Shown piece after piece: positions 1 to 8,954 of a DNA stretch of 64,000 nt. Every line of letters starts with the position of its first letter. Within the stretch, counting starts at the first letter, position 1. The translations under genes were made by a program, and so were the position numbers. This stretch comes from Sporisorium sorghi. Taxonomy: Eukaryota > Basidiomycota > Ustilaginomycetes > Ustilaginales > Ustilaginaceae. Under the pieces are notes generated by a model that saw only the letters and a program-made list of their open reading frames with translations, was not told the DNA's origin and searched no databases. The stretch covers positions 17,123-81,122 of the forward strand of contig JALCCG010000074.1 of assembly GCA_023212695.1 (NCBI GenBank). Direction: 5' to 3'.

Positions 1-1625
1 TTCTTCGGAATACCGATCCCGGTATCCTTAACGGATAAAGACAGCATGCCTTCCTCCGTAATGCTTGCATCCATGGTGATAGTGCCTCCGTCTGGCGTAT
101 ATTTCAAGGCATTGGAGATCAGGTTGTCGAGAACCTGATCGATGCCGTCCCGGTCCAGCATAGCTGTAGATACCCCTGGTTTAACCTCAATTATGGTGCG
201 GATATGCTTTTGCTTCATTTGGAAAGAGAAACGATCCTCTACATCCTCCAACATCTCCACAATGTCCGTCGGCTCCTTATGCAGAGCTGCCTCCTTGGAA
301 TCAAGCCGTGACAGATGCAGCAGGTCCGTTACCAGTCGGATCATCCGGCCGGTCTCGTTCTGGATGACGCCGACAAATCGCGGCCCCATCTGTTTATCCT
401 CCAGCGCCCCATCCTCCAGCGCCTCGGTATAACTCTTGATGGTGGTCAGCGGCGTACGCAGCTCATGGGATACATTCGCCACGAACTCCCGCCGCGACGC
501 TTCCAGCTTCTCCTGCTCTGTAACGTCTTGCAGCACCGCAATCGTACCGGTGATGCCAATCTCCCGCCGGTGAATCGGCGTAAAGGTCACACGCATCATG
601 AACGGCTCGCTGCCCTCGCGCGGCACAATCTCCAGCAGCTTGGAATCATGCCCTTCGCTGCGCGCCAGCGCCTCCGATTCGGATTCCTCTAGGCCCAGCA
701 GGGATACGATATCATGTCCTGCCAGCTCCTCCCCCTCCACGCCCAACATTTCCCCGGCGCGCCGGTTCATCAGGATGACACGTCCCGCTTCATCGGTTGC
801 AATAACGCCGTCACTCATATTGGTCAGAATCGAAGCAAGCTTCTCCTTCTCTTCTTCGTTCTGCGAGAGGGCTTCGCGCAGACGGCTGGTCATATAGTTG
901 AACGCCTGGCTGAGCTGGCCAATCTCATCGCTGCCGAACACCGGCGTTTTCTCGGTGAACCGTCCGTCCGCAACAGCTCGGGCATGCTTGGTCAATTCCT
1001 TGATCGGATGGGTAATCGTATGCGACAGAATGACGCCAAGCACCGCGGTTAAGCCAAGCGCCAACAGAATCCCCGATATAAAAATATTGTTGATCCGCTG
1101 CATCGTGCTGTATAGCTCGCTCATGCTGGCCACAATGTAGATGGCACCGACGATTTTCTCGTTATACATGACCGGCTTGGCCACCACTTTCTTGCGGATA
1201 TTATCATCATCGATAATATATTCCTCATTATCCTGTATTCCCTGCAATGCCCGGCTGACAACCGTTTGTGTATTCTTGGTGTTCACGTAGTCCGCATGCG
1301 AAGGCAGCGAGGTGGTGAGAACCCGTCCCGTGGAATCCAGCACCTGAATCTCGGCTCCGTTCAAATTGAACAGATTGTTCACCATAATCCGCAGGCTGTC
1401 GATCGAATCCTCTTCCGAATCATTCTCGCCGCCAAGGGTCTTAGCTGCCAGCACTGACATCAGCTCGGCGCGCTCCTGCAAGTCCTTCGTGAAGTTGCTG
1501 GTCAGCGAGTTTTTCATCGCACTCACAAAATACACCCCGATCAGCTGCATCGCGATCAGAATGAGAAGGACATAAATGATGATGACCTTCGCCTGAATGG
1601 TGCGGAAGAAGGACAGCCACTTCAT
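1..1625 (-). CDS. walK: WalK (YycG) sensor histidine kinase, 3' end cut by window edge
   Basis: Membrane sensor kinase of the essential WalRK system, which controls cell-wall hydrolases. About 541 codons lie in the window. In order they show an N-terminal membrane segment, an extracytoplasmic domain, a second membrane segment, HAMP, PAS (roughly residues 265-370), an H-box SHELRTPL with phospho-acceptor His at about residue 387, an N-box DNLISNALKY, and a G1 box DTGIGIP right at the edge. The F and G2 boxes lie outside, so this is a contig-edge cut and not a broken gene. The ATG overlaps the walR stop by one base (TAATG) and follows GGAGG at 6 nt, which fixes the start and implies coupled translation. 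Identity rests on the walR neighbour plus domain order. Confidence 0.95.
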   Translation of the reverse strand, partial: MKWLSFFRTIQAKVIIIYVLLILIAMQLIGVYFVSAMKNSLTSNFTKDLQERAELMSVLAAKTLGGENDSEEDSIDSLRIMVNNLFNLNGAEIQVLDSTGRVLTTSLPSHADYVNTKNTQTVVSRALQGIQDNEEYIIDDDNIRKKVVAKPVMYNEKIVGAIYIVASMSELYSTMQRINNIFISGILLALGLTAVLGVILSHTITHPIKELTKHARAVADGRFTEKTPVFGSDEIGQLSQAFNYMTSRLREALSQNEEEKEKLASILTNMSDGVIATDEAGRVILMNRRAGEMLGVEGEELAGHDIVSLLGLEESESEALARSEGHDSKLLEIVPREGSEPFMMRVTFTPIHRREIGITGTIAVLQDVTEQEKLEASRREFVANVSHELRTPLTTIKSYTEALEDGALEDKQMGPRFVGVIQNETGRMIRLVTDLLHLSRLDSKEAALHKEPTDIVEMLEDVEDRFSFQMKQKHIRTIIEVKPGVSTAMLDRDGIDQVLDNLISNALKYTPDGGTITMDASITEEGMLSLSVKDTGIGIPK

Positions 1626-2368
1626 TACAGGCCTCCGTTTTTAGCGCTGCGCATCAGATAACCTAGTCCACGCCGAGTCAGAATGTATTCCGGCTTGCTG
1701 GGATTCTCTTCGATTTTCTCGCGCAGTCGTCGGATGGTAACGTCCACGGTCCGCACATCGCCAAAGTATTCAAAGCCCCATACTGCCTGCAGCAAATGTT
1801 CGCGCGTCATCACTTTCCCTGCATTCCGGGCCAAATAATACACCAATTCATATTCACGGTGCGTCAGATCGAGCGCTTCCCCGCTTTTGTATACCATATA
1901 CATATCCGTATCTATAAACAGCTCGAACAACCGCAGGCCTTGTCCACCCGCAGTTGTGCCGCCTGTGTTATCCGCTGAGTTGTCGGGCTTTTGCTGGCGG
2001 CGCATTTGCGCCTTCACGCGTGCCAGTATTTCTCTTGTGCTGAAGGGCTTCGTCACATAATCATCTGCGCCAAGCTCAAGTCCAAGCACCTTGTCGATCT
2101 CTCCGTCCTTTGCCGTGAGCATGATGATCGGGATCTGCAGGTTAGCGGCACGTACCTCGCGGCACACATCCATTCCATCTTTACCGGGCAGCATCAAATC
2201 AAGCAGCATTAAATCCGGCCGCTTCGTGAGCGCAATCTCCACGGCGCTAATGCCATCAAAAGCACAGATGACGTCATAGCCCTCTTTTTCCAAGTTAAAC
2301 TTTAAAATATCGGCGATGGGCTGTTCATCATCCACCACCAGAATGGTTCCCTGCATCTTCCTGTTCAC
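1625..2368 (-). CDS. walR: WalR (YycF) OmpR-family response regulator
   Basis: Cytoplasmic DNA-binding partner of WalK. The receiver domain (about residues 8-120) has the acidic pair DDE, acceptor Asp57 in [10 protein letters not shown], and the conserved Lys in TKPF. A winged-helix effector domain fills about residues 140-240 and ends in the usual RRLREKIE and RRGLGY motifs. The listed start is a GTG preceded by GAAGG at 6 nt. An ATG four codons in has GAGGTG 9 nt upstream and is an equally good alternative. It is first in the walR-walK operon, with 524 bp of non-coding DNA upstream. Confidence 0.96.
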   Translation of the reverse strand: MNRKMQGTILVVDDEQPIADILKFNLEKEGYDVICAFDGISAVEIALTKRPDLMLLDLMLPGKDGMDVCREVRAANLQIPIIMLTAKDGEIDKVLGLELGADDYVTKPFSTREILARVKAQMRRQQKPDNSADNTGGTTAGGQGLRLFELFIDTDMYMVYKSGEALDLTHREYELVYYLARNAGKVMTREHLLQAVWGFEYFGDVRTVDVTIRRLREKIEENPSKPEYILTRRGLGYLMRSAKNGGL

Positions 2369-2466
2369 CTCATACCTTCACTTAAACGGTCTTCTTTTCA
2401 TTTTACCACACCTGCCGCCGCTACACACCCACCGCTCCTGAGCAGCCATCTCAATGTAAAGGGCGG

Positions 2467-2781
2467 CAAATTCCCGCTCTGTCCCACATCCCCCTCCACC
2501 CGCACCACCCCTAAGTGGTCGCTCCGATTCAGGGGACTGCCCTCTTTGCTTCGGCAGCATGGCCGGAGGGTGCGGGGATGGATCGACAGATAAGGGAAAC
2601 CTTCGACTGCAGCAAGTGGGGTCATTCGGAGAGCGTGAGCGATCGCCTTTGAATTCGGAAAATTTCATCGTAAGCCACATTTCTATTTTCCGAATTCAAC
2701 AGCGACGGAGAAGGACACCACTTGCGACACCACTGCAAATATTTCCCGTTCTGTCTCACATCCCCCTCCACCCGCACCGCC
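2467..2781. repeat. Complex direct and inverted repeat element
   Basis: A 36-bp unit at 2471-2506 recurs at 2743-2778 with two mismatches. A related copy in inverted orientation lies around 2567-2597. Inside, 2649-2663 and 2685-2699 form a perfect 15-bp inverted repeat (TTGAATTCGGAAAAT and its complement) around a 21-bp loop. Outer arms 2612-2623 and 2714-2725 pair with one mismatch. The whole is a roughly 200-bp imperfect palindrome plus one extra arm. This looks like a dispersed intergenic palindromic or MITE-like element; whether other copies exist cannot be told from this window. Confidence 0.6.
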
Positions 2782-2791
2782 TGCCAAGACG

Positions 2792-2824
2792 CAAAAATGA
2801 CCGCCCCCGTTAAGGAGCGGCCAT
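2792..2824 (-). terminator. Rho-independent terminator of the M23 peptidase gene
   Basis: Read on the minus strand, an 11-bp GC-rich stem (with G-U pairs) around loop TTAAC is followed by TTTTT. It lies about 70 bp past the stop of the peptidase gene. Confidence 0.8.
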
Positions 2825-2892
2825 CTTCACTATTATGATATATGAACCAATAATGGCTTATGTCGCATTGGTTTCCCTAGTATAACACAGAA

Positions 2893-4467
2893 CTACAGAT
2901 AATTCATCGGATTTTGGGCAACTCCATTTTTTTGCACTTCGAAATGCAGATGGGTTCCCGTAGAGCGGCCCGTATTGCCCATGACCCCCAGCTTGGAGCC
3001 TTGTCCAACCGATTGTCCGTTACTAACGGAAATCTTGCTCATATGACCGTAAAGGGTACGATATCCGTTGCCATGATCGACAATAACGACGTTGCCATAG
3101 CCGCTCTGCTGACCGGCAAAGACAACTCTTCCGGAGGCGGATGCCATAATGGTGCTGCCTCCCACCATATCGACCCCCTCATGGCTTCTTCCCCAGCGAT
3201 GTCCGAAGGGACTCGTAATTCGTGCTCCGCTCACTGGCCAAGCAAACATGCTGCCGCTGGATTTCTGGCTCATGGCTGCGGTGGATGTCTTTTTCTTAGG
3301 AGCCACCTTGGTGCCTTTGTACACAACTTCCGGCAGGGATTCCTGCACCACCTGTTGACCCGTCCATTGCTTGGATATGACCTTGCCGTTCTCTTTGGTT
3401 ACGATATAATCGACCGTTTTCACACCATCGCGTCCAGGGCGGACGACTTTTCGCTTGCCAAGCGGAAGTTCGCTGCTCTTGCGAACAATCGTTTCCGGTT
3501 TGCTTGGCTGCTTCACCGATACCGTCTCAACCGTTCTTACGGTGAGCGGCGCTTCCGGCTTCGTCACTTGCAGCTCGGCGCCGATCTGCACGTATTTCTC
3601 CTCCAGCTGGGGATTCAATGCCATCACGTCAGCTGACTTCATGCCGAACTGCTGGGCAATCGAGGATATGGTATCTCCCTCTGTTACCGTGTAAACCACC
3701 GGCTTGTCCTTGGTGCCCGTAAGCACCTTCATCGCCTCTTCCACGTCCAGCACCTTGTTCGGATCGGCCTTCGTGTTGGCCAGCGAGATGTTTTCTTTAA
3801 TATCAACCGACTGGAGCCCGCTGCCGTTATCGTTCTTCTTGTTTGATGCCGATGCGGAGGTCTTCGTGAAGGCAACCTTCTGCGTCTGCTCCTTCTTGGC
3901 AGCAGCCGGAGCGAATTTCAACTTCGCTGCCTCAACGGCCGCTTGTGCCGTCTGCTGATCCTTCACGATTGCCACGGTCTCTCCGTTCACCTTCAGCTCC
4001 ACGCCGCGGGCATAGGCCTTCAGCATGCCGTCCAGCTTATCAAGGGTCTCCTCGCTGTTCACGATTGGCTTATAGGAACGGTCCGCCTTGGTTGTGATAC
4101 CTTCGGTATGAAGTACCATAAGGACGTCGGGATACTCCTCCTGATATTCCTGTTGCTTCTCTTTCAGAAGCTGGTCAAGCTGAGCATCATCTTGAATGGT
4201 ACCAACTGCCTTCCCATCTACAAGCACATGGTAGAACGGAATCGTGTTCGCGTTCACATACGCTTTTCCGCCAGTATATATCGATCCTGCTATGAGCAAT
4301 GCCCCTGCCGATATCCAAACCCATCTGCGCGGTGATTTCCATCCCCGGCTGTGTGGGCTCGACGGCTCAGAGGACCCGCTATTCGAGTTGTTGTTGTGGG
4401 CAGAATGTTCGCCTGCCTGCTTGCGCAAGACGCTGTTCATCCACCGTTTCCCCTTAGAACCTTTCAT
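2893..4467 (-). CDS. Membrane-anchored M23 metallopeptidase with LysM and G5 domains
   Basis: Predicted peptidoglycan endopeptidase of the cell envelope, 524 aa. A basic, Asn/Ser-rich N-terminus precedes one membrane segment (about residues 50-70, WVWISAGALLIAGSIY). Then come a long extracytoplasmic region, a LysM domain (about 258-305, YTVTEGDTISSIAQQFG), a G5 domain (about 305-385) and a C-terminal M23 domain. Zinc ligands are visible in HEGVD and HLHFE. An upstream in-frame ATG at 4554 exists, but AAAGGAGAG lies 6 nt before the ATG at 4467, so I chose the latter. Position beside walRK fits a WalR-controlled hydrolase, but no operator was identified. Confidence 0.92.
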   Translation of the reverse strand: MKGSKGKRWMNSVLRKQAGEHSAHNNNSNSGSSEPSSPHSRGWKSPRRWVWISAGALLIAGSIYTGGKAYVNANTIPFYHVLVDGKAVGTIQDDAQLDQLLKEKQQEYQEEYPDVLMVLHTEGITTKADRSYKPIVNSEETLDKLDGMLKAYARGVELKVNGETVAIVKDQQTAQAAVEAAKLKFAPAAAKKEQTQKVAFTKTSASASNKKNDNGSGLQSVDIKENISLANTKADPNKVLDVEEAMKVLTGTKDKPVVYTVTEGDTISSIAQQFGMKSADVMALNPQLEEKYVQIGAELQVTKPEAPLTVRTVETVSVKQPSKPETIVRKSSELPLGKRKVVRPGRDGVKTVDYIVTKENGKVISKQWTGQQVVQESLPEVVYKGTKVAPKKKTSTAAMSQKSSGSMFAWPVSGARITSPFGHRWGRSHEGVDMVGGSTIMASASGRVVFAGQQSGYGNVVIVDHGNGYRTLYGHMSKISVSNGQSVGQGSKLGVMGNTGRSTGTHLHFEVQKNGVAQNPMNYL

Positions 4468-4636
4468 GTCTCTCTCCTTTAAGCCTTGTTCATATGTAAG
4501 ACTCTGTTCATCTGAACCTGCCGACTTAGCATTGAATATGACACTACCTGTCAAAAGGTATCAAAATTTTAACCTTTTCGATCTTCGTATACTTTAACAT
4601 AGCCATTACAATCATTTCAAGTTTGTGAAAACAGCG

Positions 4637-4661
4637 AAAAACCCGCGCACAGCACGGGTTT
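4637..4661 (-). terminator. Rho-independent terminator after the acidic membrane protein
   Basis: Minus-strand stem AAACCCGTGC / GCGCGGGTTT with a 3-nt loop followed by TTTTT. The plus strand also gives a T run, so it may work in both directions. Confidence 0.75.
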
Positions 4662-4739
4662 CCTGATTTTTTCCAATATACAACTTTCGCCAGTCAGTGA
4701 CAAAACAGTGACAAACCGGGTCTGAAACCCGCCATACCG

Positions 4740-5420
4740 TTATTCTTGGAGCATCGAGATCAATTTATCGAATTCTTCCGGGTTCAAATATTTGGATATG
4801 CCCTCTTCGATCTCCGTAAGCTCCGCTGCCGTCAGGCCATCCTCCATGGCCTCGGATATCTTCTGCATTTCGGATTGGGGCAGCTTATTCATCAGCATGG
4901 TAAAAATCTCTTCCTTATCCGCCGTCGACAGACTTTCTTTCCGATCCACGATATCCGTTGGAGACATCACAATCTCTTGATCCTCCAGGGAGGAATCATC
5001 GGACTCCGTCGTAGTGGTCCCCATCACGGGCAGAGAATCTTCCGGTGCCTGATCATCAACCGGCGGCTCGTCCGAATTCCCCGATGGGCCTGTAGTCGCC
5101 TTGGTGTCCTCTTCTGCCCCTCCGCTCTGATCTGCCCCTGCCCCTGATGGGAGATCATCAGATGCTGCACCCTGGCCGGGGGGATCCTGTGCCTTCGGAA
5201 TGTCCCCGCTGCTATCATCTGTCTTAGAGCTCGAACCCATGCCCAGCATCGTCTTCATAATGCCGCCAACCCCCACCGACTCCGTCTCCAGTTGAATATT
5301 GAAACTGGCAAGAACCGATTGAAGATAGGCATTGACCACAATGCCCGTTGTCACAATCGTCAGTGTACTCACCAGTATGGCGGTAAGGCTGACCTTCAGC
5401 AGCCATTTCATCCAATTCAT
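4740..5420 (-). CDS. Unrecognised acidic membrane-anchored protein
   Basis: A 226-aa protein that I do not recognise. It has a short N-terminal basic stretch (MNWMKWLLK), one hydrophobic segment of about 20 residues (an uncleaved anchor or signal), a short conserved-looking stretch with GGIMKTMLG, then a low-complexity linker of about 80 residues rich in Asp, Glu, Ser, Gly and Pro. A folded C-terminal region of about 70 residues is predicted helical and ends in LNPEEFDKLISMLQE. The start at 5420 is chosen because AAGGAGGAG precedes it; the ATG at 5441 lies upstream of that signal. The layout suggests an exported tethered sensor or inhibitor, but this is speculation. Monocistronic, divergent from the hssR-like gene. 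Confidence 0.8.
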   Translation of the reverse strand: MNWMKWLLKVSLTAILVSTLTIVTTGIVVNAYLQSVLASFNIQLETESVGVGGIMKTMLGMGSSSKTDDSSGDIPKAQDPPGQGAASDDLPSGAGADQSGGAEEDTKATTGPSGNSDEPPVDDQAPEDSLPVMGTTTTESDDSSLEDQEIVMSPTDIVDRKESLSTADKEEIFTMLMNKLPQSEMQKISEAMEDGLTAAELTEIEEGISKYLNPEEFDKLISMLQE

Positions 5421-5679
5421 CCGTATCTCCTCCTTCCTCATGCATGCTCAGAAATGACATGACAATGATTGCTTTCTTTTTCCAGTATTGACGGCTCGGA
5501 ATCGCTTCAACCGTTTTGCATCCACTTTTTCTACTTCTTATTTGATATATTTCATGATTCACGTAAATTCAGGCCACACTAGTCCCGTGTTGTGAAGGCA
5601 GGAATCGACCACACCGGGGTATTTGTGATACATATATAGTCAATTGGAAACTGCATATGAAGGAGGGTTCATTCTAGCA

Positions 5680-6357
5680 ATGATTCATATCTTAATCGCG
5701 GATGACGACGCGCATATTCGGGAGCTGCTGCAATATCATCTTCAATCGGAAGGGTATACGGTCTTTACAGCTGCTGATGGGAAGGAAGCCTCTGCTCGCT
5801 TGGCGGAAGAACAGATTCATCTGGCTGTCGTGGATGTCATGATGCCGAATATGGACGGCTATCAGCTCTGCGAGGAAATTCGGCGGTATTATGATTTTCC
5901 CGTCATTCTGCTGACGGCAAAGGATCAGCTCGTGGACAAGGAGAAGGGTTTTGCTGTAGGTACGGATGATTATCTAACCAAACCTTTTGAGCCAAAGGAA
6001 TTATTGTTTCGCATCAAGGCGCTGCTGCGGAGGTATCAGATGGTGAGCGCAGATAAAATTCATCTGAACGAAACCACGATCGACCGCAAAAGCTATGAAG
6101 TTCAGGGACACGGAAAGGTGCTGATGCTGCCGATGAAGGAATTTGAGCTGCTCTCTCAGCTTGCAAGCTATCCGGACCGGACGTTCTCACGCGAGGAATT
6201 GATTCAGCTCATCTGGGGGGCGGATTTTGAGGGGGATGACCGCACCGTTGACGTTCATATTAAAAGACTGCGGGAGCGCTTTGGGGACCGAAGCGGCGAT
6301 TTTCAAATACGAACGATCCGGGGAGTAGGATACAAATTGGAGGCCTCGCCGCAATGA
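5680..6357 (+). CDS. hssR: HssR-like haem-responsive response regulator
   Basis: OmpR-family regulator, 225 aa. The receiver domain has acidic residues DDD at 8-10, acceptor Asp52 in AVVDVMMPNMDG, and TKPF. The winged-helix domain ends in RTIRGVGYKL. Similarity in layout and wording to staphylococcal HssR is clear (GTDDYLTKPFEPKELLFRIK, WGADFEGDDRTVDVHIKRLR). The next genes are an HssS-like kinase and an HrtBA-like exporter preceded by an HssR-type direct repeat. The ATG at 5680 opens the receiver fold; AAGGAGG lies 13 nt upstream, a longer spacing than usual. The stop overlaps the kinase start by 4 nt. Confidence 0.85.
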   Translation: MIHILIADDDAHIRELLQYHLQSEGYTVFTAADGKEASARLAEEQIHLAVVDVMMPNMDGYQLCEEIRRYYDFPVILLTAKDQLVDKEKGFAVGTDDYLTKPFEPKELLFRIKALLRRYQMVSADKIHLNETTIDRKSYEVQGHGKVLMLPMKEFELLSQLASYPDRTFSREELIQLIWGADFEGDDRTVDVHIKRLRERFGDRSGDFQIRTIRGVGYKLEASPQ

Positions 6358-7736
6358 AGACCCTCTATTCGCGCATCGTGCTTACCACCATCGCTATTAT
6401 GGTGATCAGCAGCTTGATTGCTTTTGTACTGTCCAATCTCTACTACCAGTACAATCTTAAGCCTTATAACGATCAGAAGGTCACCACCATGGCCAAGGAC
6501 ATCGGGGATTTCTATGACAGCCACCCGGAACTCAATATTCATGATTATCTGCAGCACATCGGGCAGCTCGGCTATCAATTCTATCTGGTCAACGATCAAG
6601 GCAAGGAGTGGCTTTATGGCGGTATCTTCCGTGAACGGGATCTCTCGCCTGAATCCGTGCAGCAAGTGCTGAACGGTACGGTGTACCATGGCATCGCAGA
6701 GTTTCCATCAGAGCTGTTCATTACCGGCTTCTTCGATAATGTATTAAGCAACTCTATCGGCATTCCGCTGCAGGTAGACGGCAGCCCTCATGCACTCTTC
6801 ATCAGACCCGATATTACCGTCCAGTTCGGCGAAATGCGCATCTTCTTCTCGATCATTATGGCCATCGCCATCCTGCTGAGCATTCTGTTGGTTGGCGTCA
6901 TTACGCGATATATCGTGAAGCCCATCGTGAAATTAACCGAGGCCACACAGAATGTGGCAAAGGGCAATTATAACGTACAGCTGAATGTCGCGAGAAGAGA
7001 TGAGCTGGGGCAGCTCGCGGATCATTTTTCCCAGATGGCCAAAGGTATAGCGCAGTTGGAGCAGATGCGCCAGGAGTTTGTGTCCAATGTATCCCATGAA
7101 ATCCAGTCACCGCTTGCCTCTATTCAAGGTTTTTCGCAGACGCTGCAAACCAAGCGCTTGTCCGAGGAACAGCAGCAGCACTACTTGTCGATTATCGAGG
7201 CGGAGAGCCGCCGGATGTCCCAGCTTAGCAAACAGCTCCTCATGCTGGCCTCCCTGGATAAAGAAGAGAATATCCTGGAGAAATCCACCTTCGACGTTGC
7301 CGAGCAAATCAAGCAGGTGTTGTTCCACACCGAATGGAACTGGCGCAGCAAGGATTTGACCATGGATATGTCACTGCCATCTACCTATATCCACGGCGAT
7401 CAACAGCTGCTGCATCAGGTATGGACCAATCTCATGACCAACAGCATCAAATTCACCGCTCCGGAAGGCATCATCTCGCTGCGTATCACAGGACAGGATA
7501 ACCCATCATGCAGCATCGAGATTTCCGATACGGGCATTGGCATTCCGCCAGAACATCTCCCTCACATCTTTGACCGGTTCTACCGTGTGGATGAGGCACG
7601 CGACCGCTCCGAGGGCAGCAGCGGACTTGGTCTGGCCATAACCCAGAAGATTGTGCAGATGCACGGCGGACGCATTGAAGTAACGAGTCAGCCTGGAGAA
7701 GGAACCACCTTTACGGTGACCCTGCCCACCCTGTAG
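6354..7736 (+). CDS. hssS: HssS-like haem sensor histidine kinase
   Basis: 460-aa membrane kinase with membrane segment 1 at about residues 8-28, an extracytoplasmic sensor domain of about 135 residues, membrane segment 2 at about 165-187, HAMP, then H-box VSHEIQSPLASIQGF with acceptor His248. It also has an N-box TNLMTNSIKF, G1 DTGIGIPPEH and G2 SSGLGLAI. The N-terminal and sensor wording (NLYYQYNLK, YHGIAE, FITGFFDNVLSNSIGI) matches the HssS family, which senses haem excess at the membrane. ATGA overlap with hssR shows a two-gene operon. The conserved GFFDN stretch is a good marker for the assignment. Confidence 0.87.
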   Translation: MKTLYSRIVLTTIAIMVISSLIAFVLSNLYYQYNLKPYNDQKVTTMAKDIGDFYDSHPELNIHDYLQHIGQLGYQFYLVNDQGKEWLYGGIFRERDLSPESVQQVLNGTVYHGIAEFPSELFITGFFDNVLSNSIGIPLQVDGSPHALFIRPDITVQFGEMRIFFSIIMAIAILLSILLVGVITRYIVKPIVKLTEATQNVAKGNYNVQLNVARRDELGQLADHFSQMAKGIAQLEQMRQEFVSNVSHEIQSPLASIQGFSQTLQTKRLSEEQQQHYLSIIEAESRRMSQLSKQLLMLASLDKEENILEKSTFDVAEQIKQVLFHTEWNWRSKDLTMDMSLPSTYIHGDQQLLHQVWTNLMTNSIKFTAPEGIISLRITGQDNPSCSIEISDTGIGIPPEHLPHIFDRFYRVDEARDRSEGSSGLGLAITQKIVQMHGGRIEVTSQPGEGTTFTVTLPTL

Positions 7737-7752
7737 CTTAAGTCTGATTCCA

Positions 7753-7785
7753 GTTCATGCGCTGTTCATATTCCATTCCTATACT
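7753..7785 (+). promoter_or_regulatory. HssR-type direct repeat and -10 element upstream of hrtB
   Basis: Two 9-nt repeats, GTTCATGCG at 7753-7761 and GTTCATATT at 7764-7772, are separated by 2 nt. This is the spacing of the known HssR target (GTTCATATT-N2-GTTCATATT). A -10 like TATACT sits at 7780-7785 with no good -35 of its own, as expected for an activator-dependent promoter. It lies between the kinase stop and the pump genes. Confidence 0.7.
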
Positions 7786-7853
7786 TGTGGCATATCCCGC
7801 AGAGATCATACAGGGAGATAATGCTACCCATTACAGGAATGGAGATGAGAAAC

Positions 7854-8954
7854 ATGTTTCTTGCACTGCGCGAACTTCAACACGCGAAGCTGCGTTATTT
7901 GCTGATCGGCTTCATTATGGTACTGATATCCTGGCTTGTCCTGTTCGTCACCGGATTGGCTCAGGGGCTCTCTTCCGATAATGCCTCATCCATACAAAAC
8001 ATGAAGGCCGACTATCTGATACTTCAGGAAGATTCCGACCATCGGATCAACCGTTCCATTCTGACCGATGAGATCTGGAAAGAGATCCAGCGGCATCCGG
8101 CTGGAGACCATGCCGCCCCGCTGGGGGTCCACATGAACACCTTGACCAAGGAAGGCTCCACAGCCAAATTCGACGCGGCTTTTTTTGCCATCGATATGGA
8201 GAGTATGATGGCTCCCAAGGTTGTGGAAGGAACCATGATAAACAATACGGATGCGGAACATGTGATGGCTGACCGCTCCCTGAAGGATGACGGATACCGG
8301 CTTGGTGACCGGATCGTTGATCAGGCAACAGGTGCTGCATTTACGATCGCAGCCTTTACAGAAGGACAGTCCTTCAGCCATGCCCCGGTCATTCACTTGA
8401 ATTTTGAGGGATGGAAGGCGCTACAGCCCAGCGGTTCACAGCAAGGGACCATCTATAATGCGGTCGCTCTGAATGGTAGTCCGGAGCAGATGGACGCTTT
8501 GGCTCAGGACATATCCGGCATCGAGATCATAACGAAAAGCGAGGCACTGCAGGGGATTCCCGGTTTCCAGGAGGAGCAGGGCTCACTCGTAATGATGATT
8601 GTGTTCTTGTTTGTCATCGCGGCTTTCGTACTGGCTGTGTTCTTCTACGTTATCACGATTCAAAAAATGAACCAGTTCGGCGTCCTGAAGGCCATTGGAG
8701 CTGGAACCGGCTATCTCGTAAGGAATCTGATCTTTCAAGTGCTGACACTGACCGTGGTCAGTCTTGCCATCAGTATCGGTCTAACTTACGGGGTATCCCT
8801 CCTGATAGTCGGCGCCGTTCCTTTTTCCTTAACTCCTTCCGTTGTTCTGCTCTGTTCCTTGCTGTTCCTGGCGGTTTCCCTGATGGGGTCTCTGCTGTCG
8901 CTCTATCGTGTTATCAAGATTGATGCAATCGAAGCTATCGGGAGGGCTGCATAA
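7854..8954 (+). CDS. hrtB: HrtB-like haem exporter permease (MacB/FtsX type)
   Basis: 366-aa ABC permease of the FtsX/MacB fold. One membrane segment near the N-terminus (LIGFIMVLISWLVLFVTGLA) is followed by a large extracytoplasmic domain of about 200 residues and three C-terminal membrane segments. The opening MFLALRELQHAKLRY and the phrase LAQGLSSDNASSIQNMKADY are typical of HrtB. With HrtA it exports haem or haem-derived toxicity products. Several upstream in-frame ATGs exist; the one at 7854 is chosen for family fit and GGAG 9 nt upstream. The stop overlaps the ATPase start by one base (TAATG). Confidence 0.88.
   Translation: MFLALRELQHAKLRYLLIGFIMVLISWLVLFVTGLAQGLSSDNASSIQNMKADYLILQEDSDHRINRSILTDEIWKEIQRHPAGDHAAPLGVHMNTLTKEGSTAKFDAAFFAIDMESMMAPKVVEGTMINNTDAEHVMADRSLKDDGYRLGDRIVDQATGAAFTIAAFTEGQSFSHAPVIHLNFEGWKALQPSGSQQGTIYNAVALNGSPEQMDALAQDISGIEIITKSEALQGIPGFQEEQGSLVMMIVFLFVIAAFVLAVFFYVITIQKMNQFGVLKAIGAGTGYLVRNLIFQVLTLTVVSLAISIGLTYGVSLLIVGAVPFSLTPSVVLLCSLLFLAVSLMGSLLSLYRVIKIDAIEAIGRAA

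Larger units (their letters stand above)
2369..2892. other. Intergenic region with a palindromic repeat cluster
   Basis: No convincing gene is present; the short reading frames here have no ribosome-binding site or protein-like composition. The region holds a terminator at its right end and a set of direct and inverted repeats (annotated separately). The walR promoter should lie near 2380-2460, but I could not single out a clear -35/-10 pair. Confidence 0.6.
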
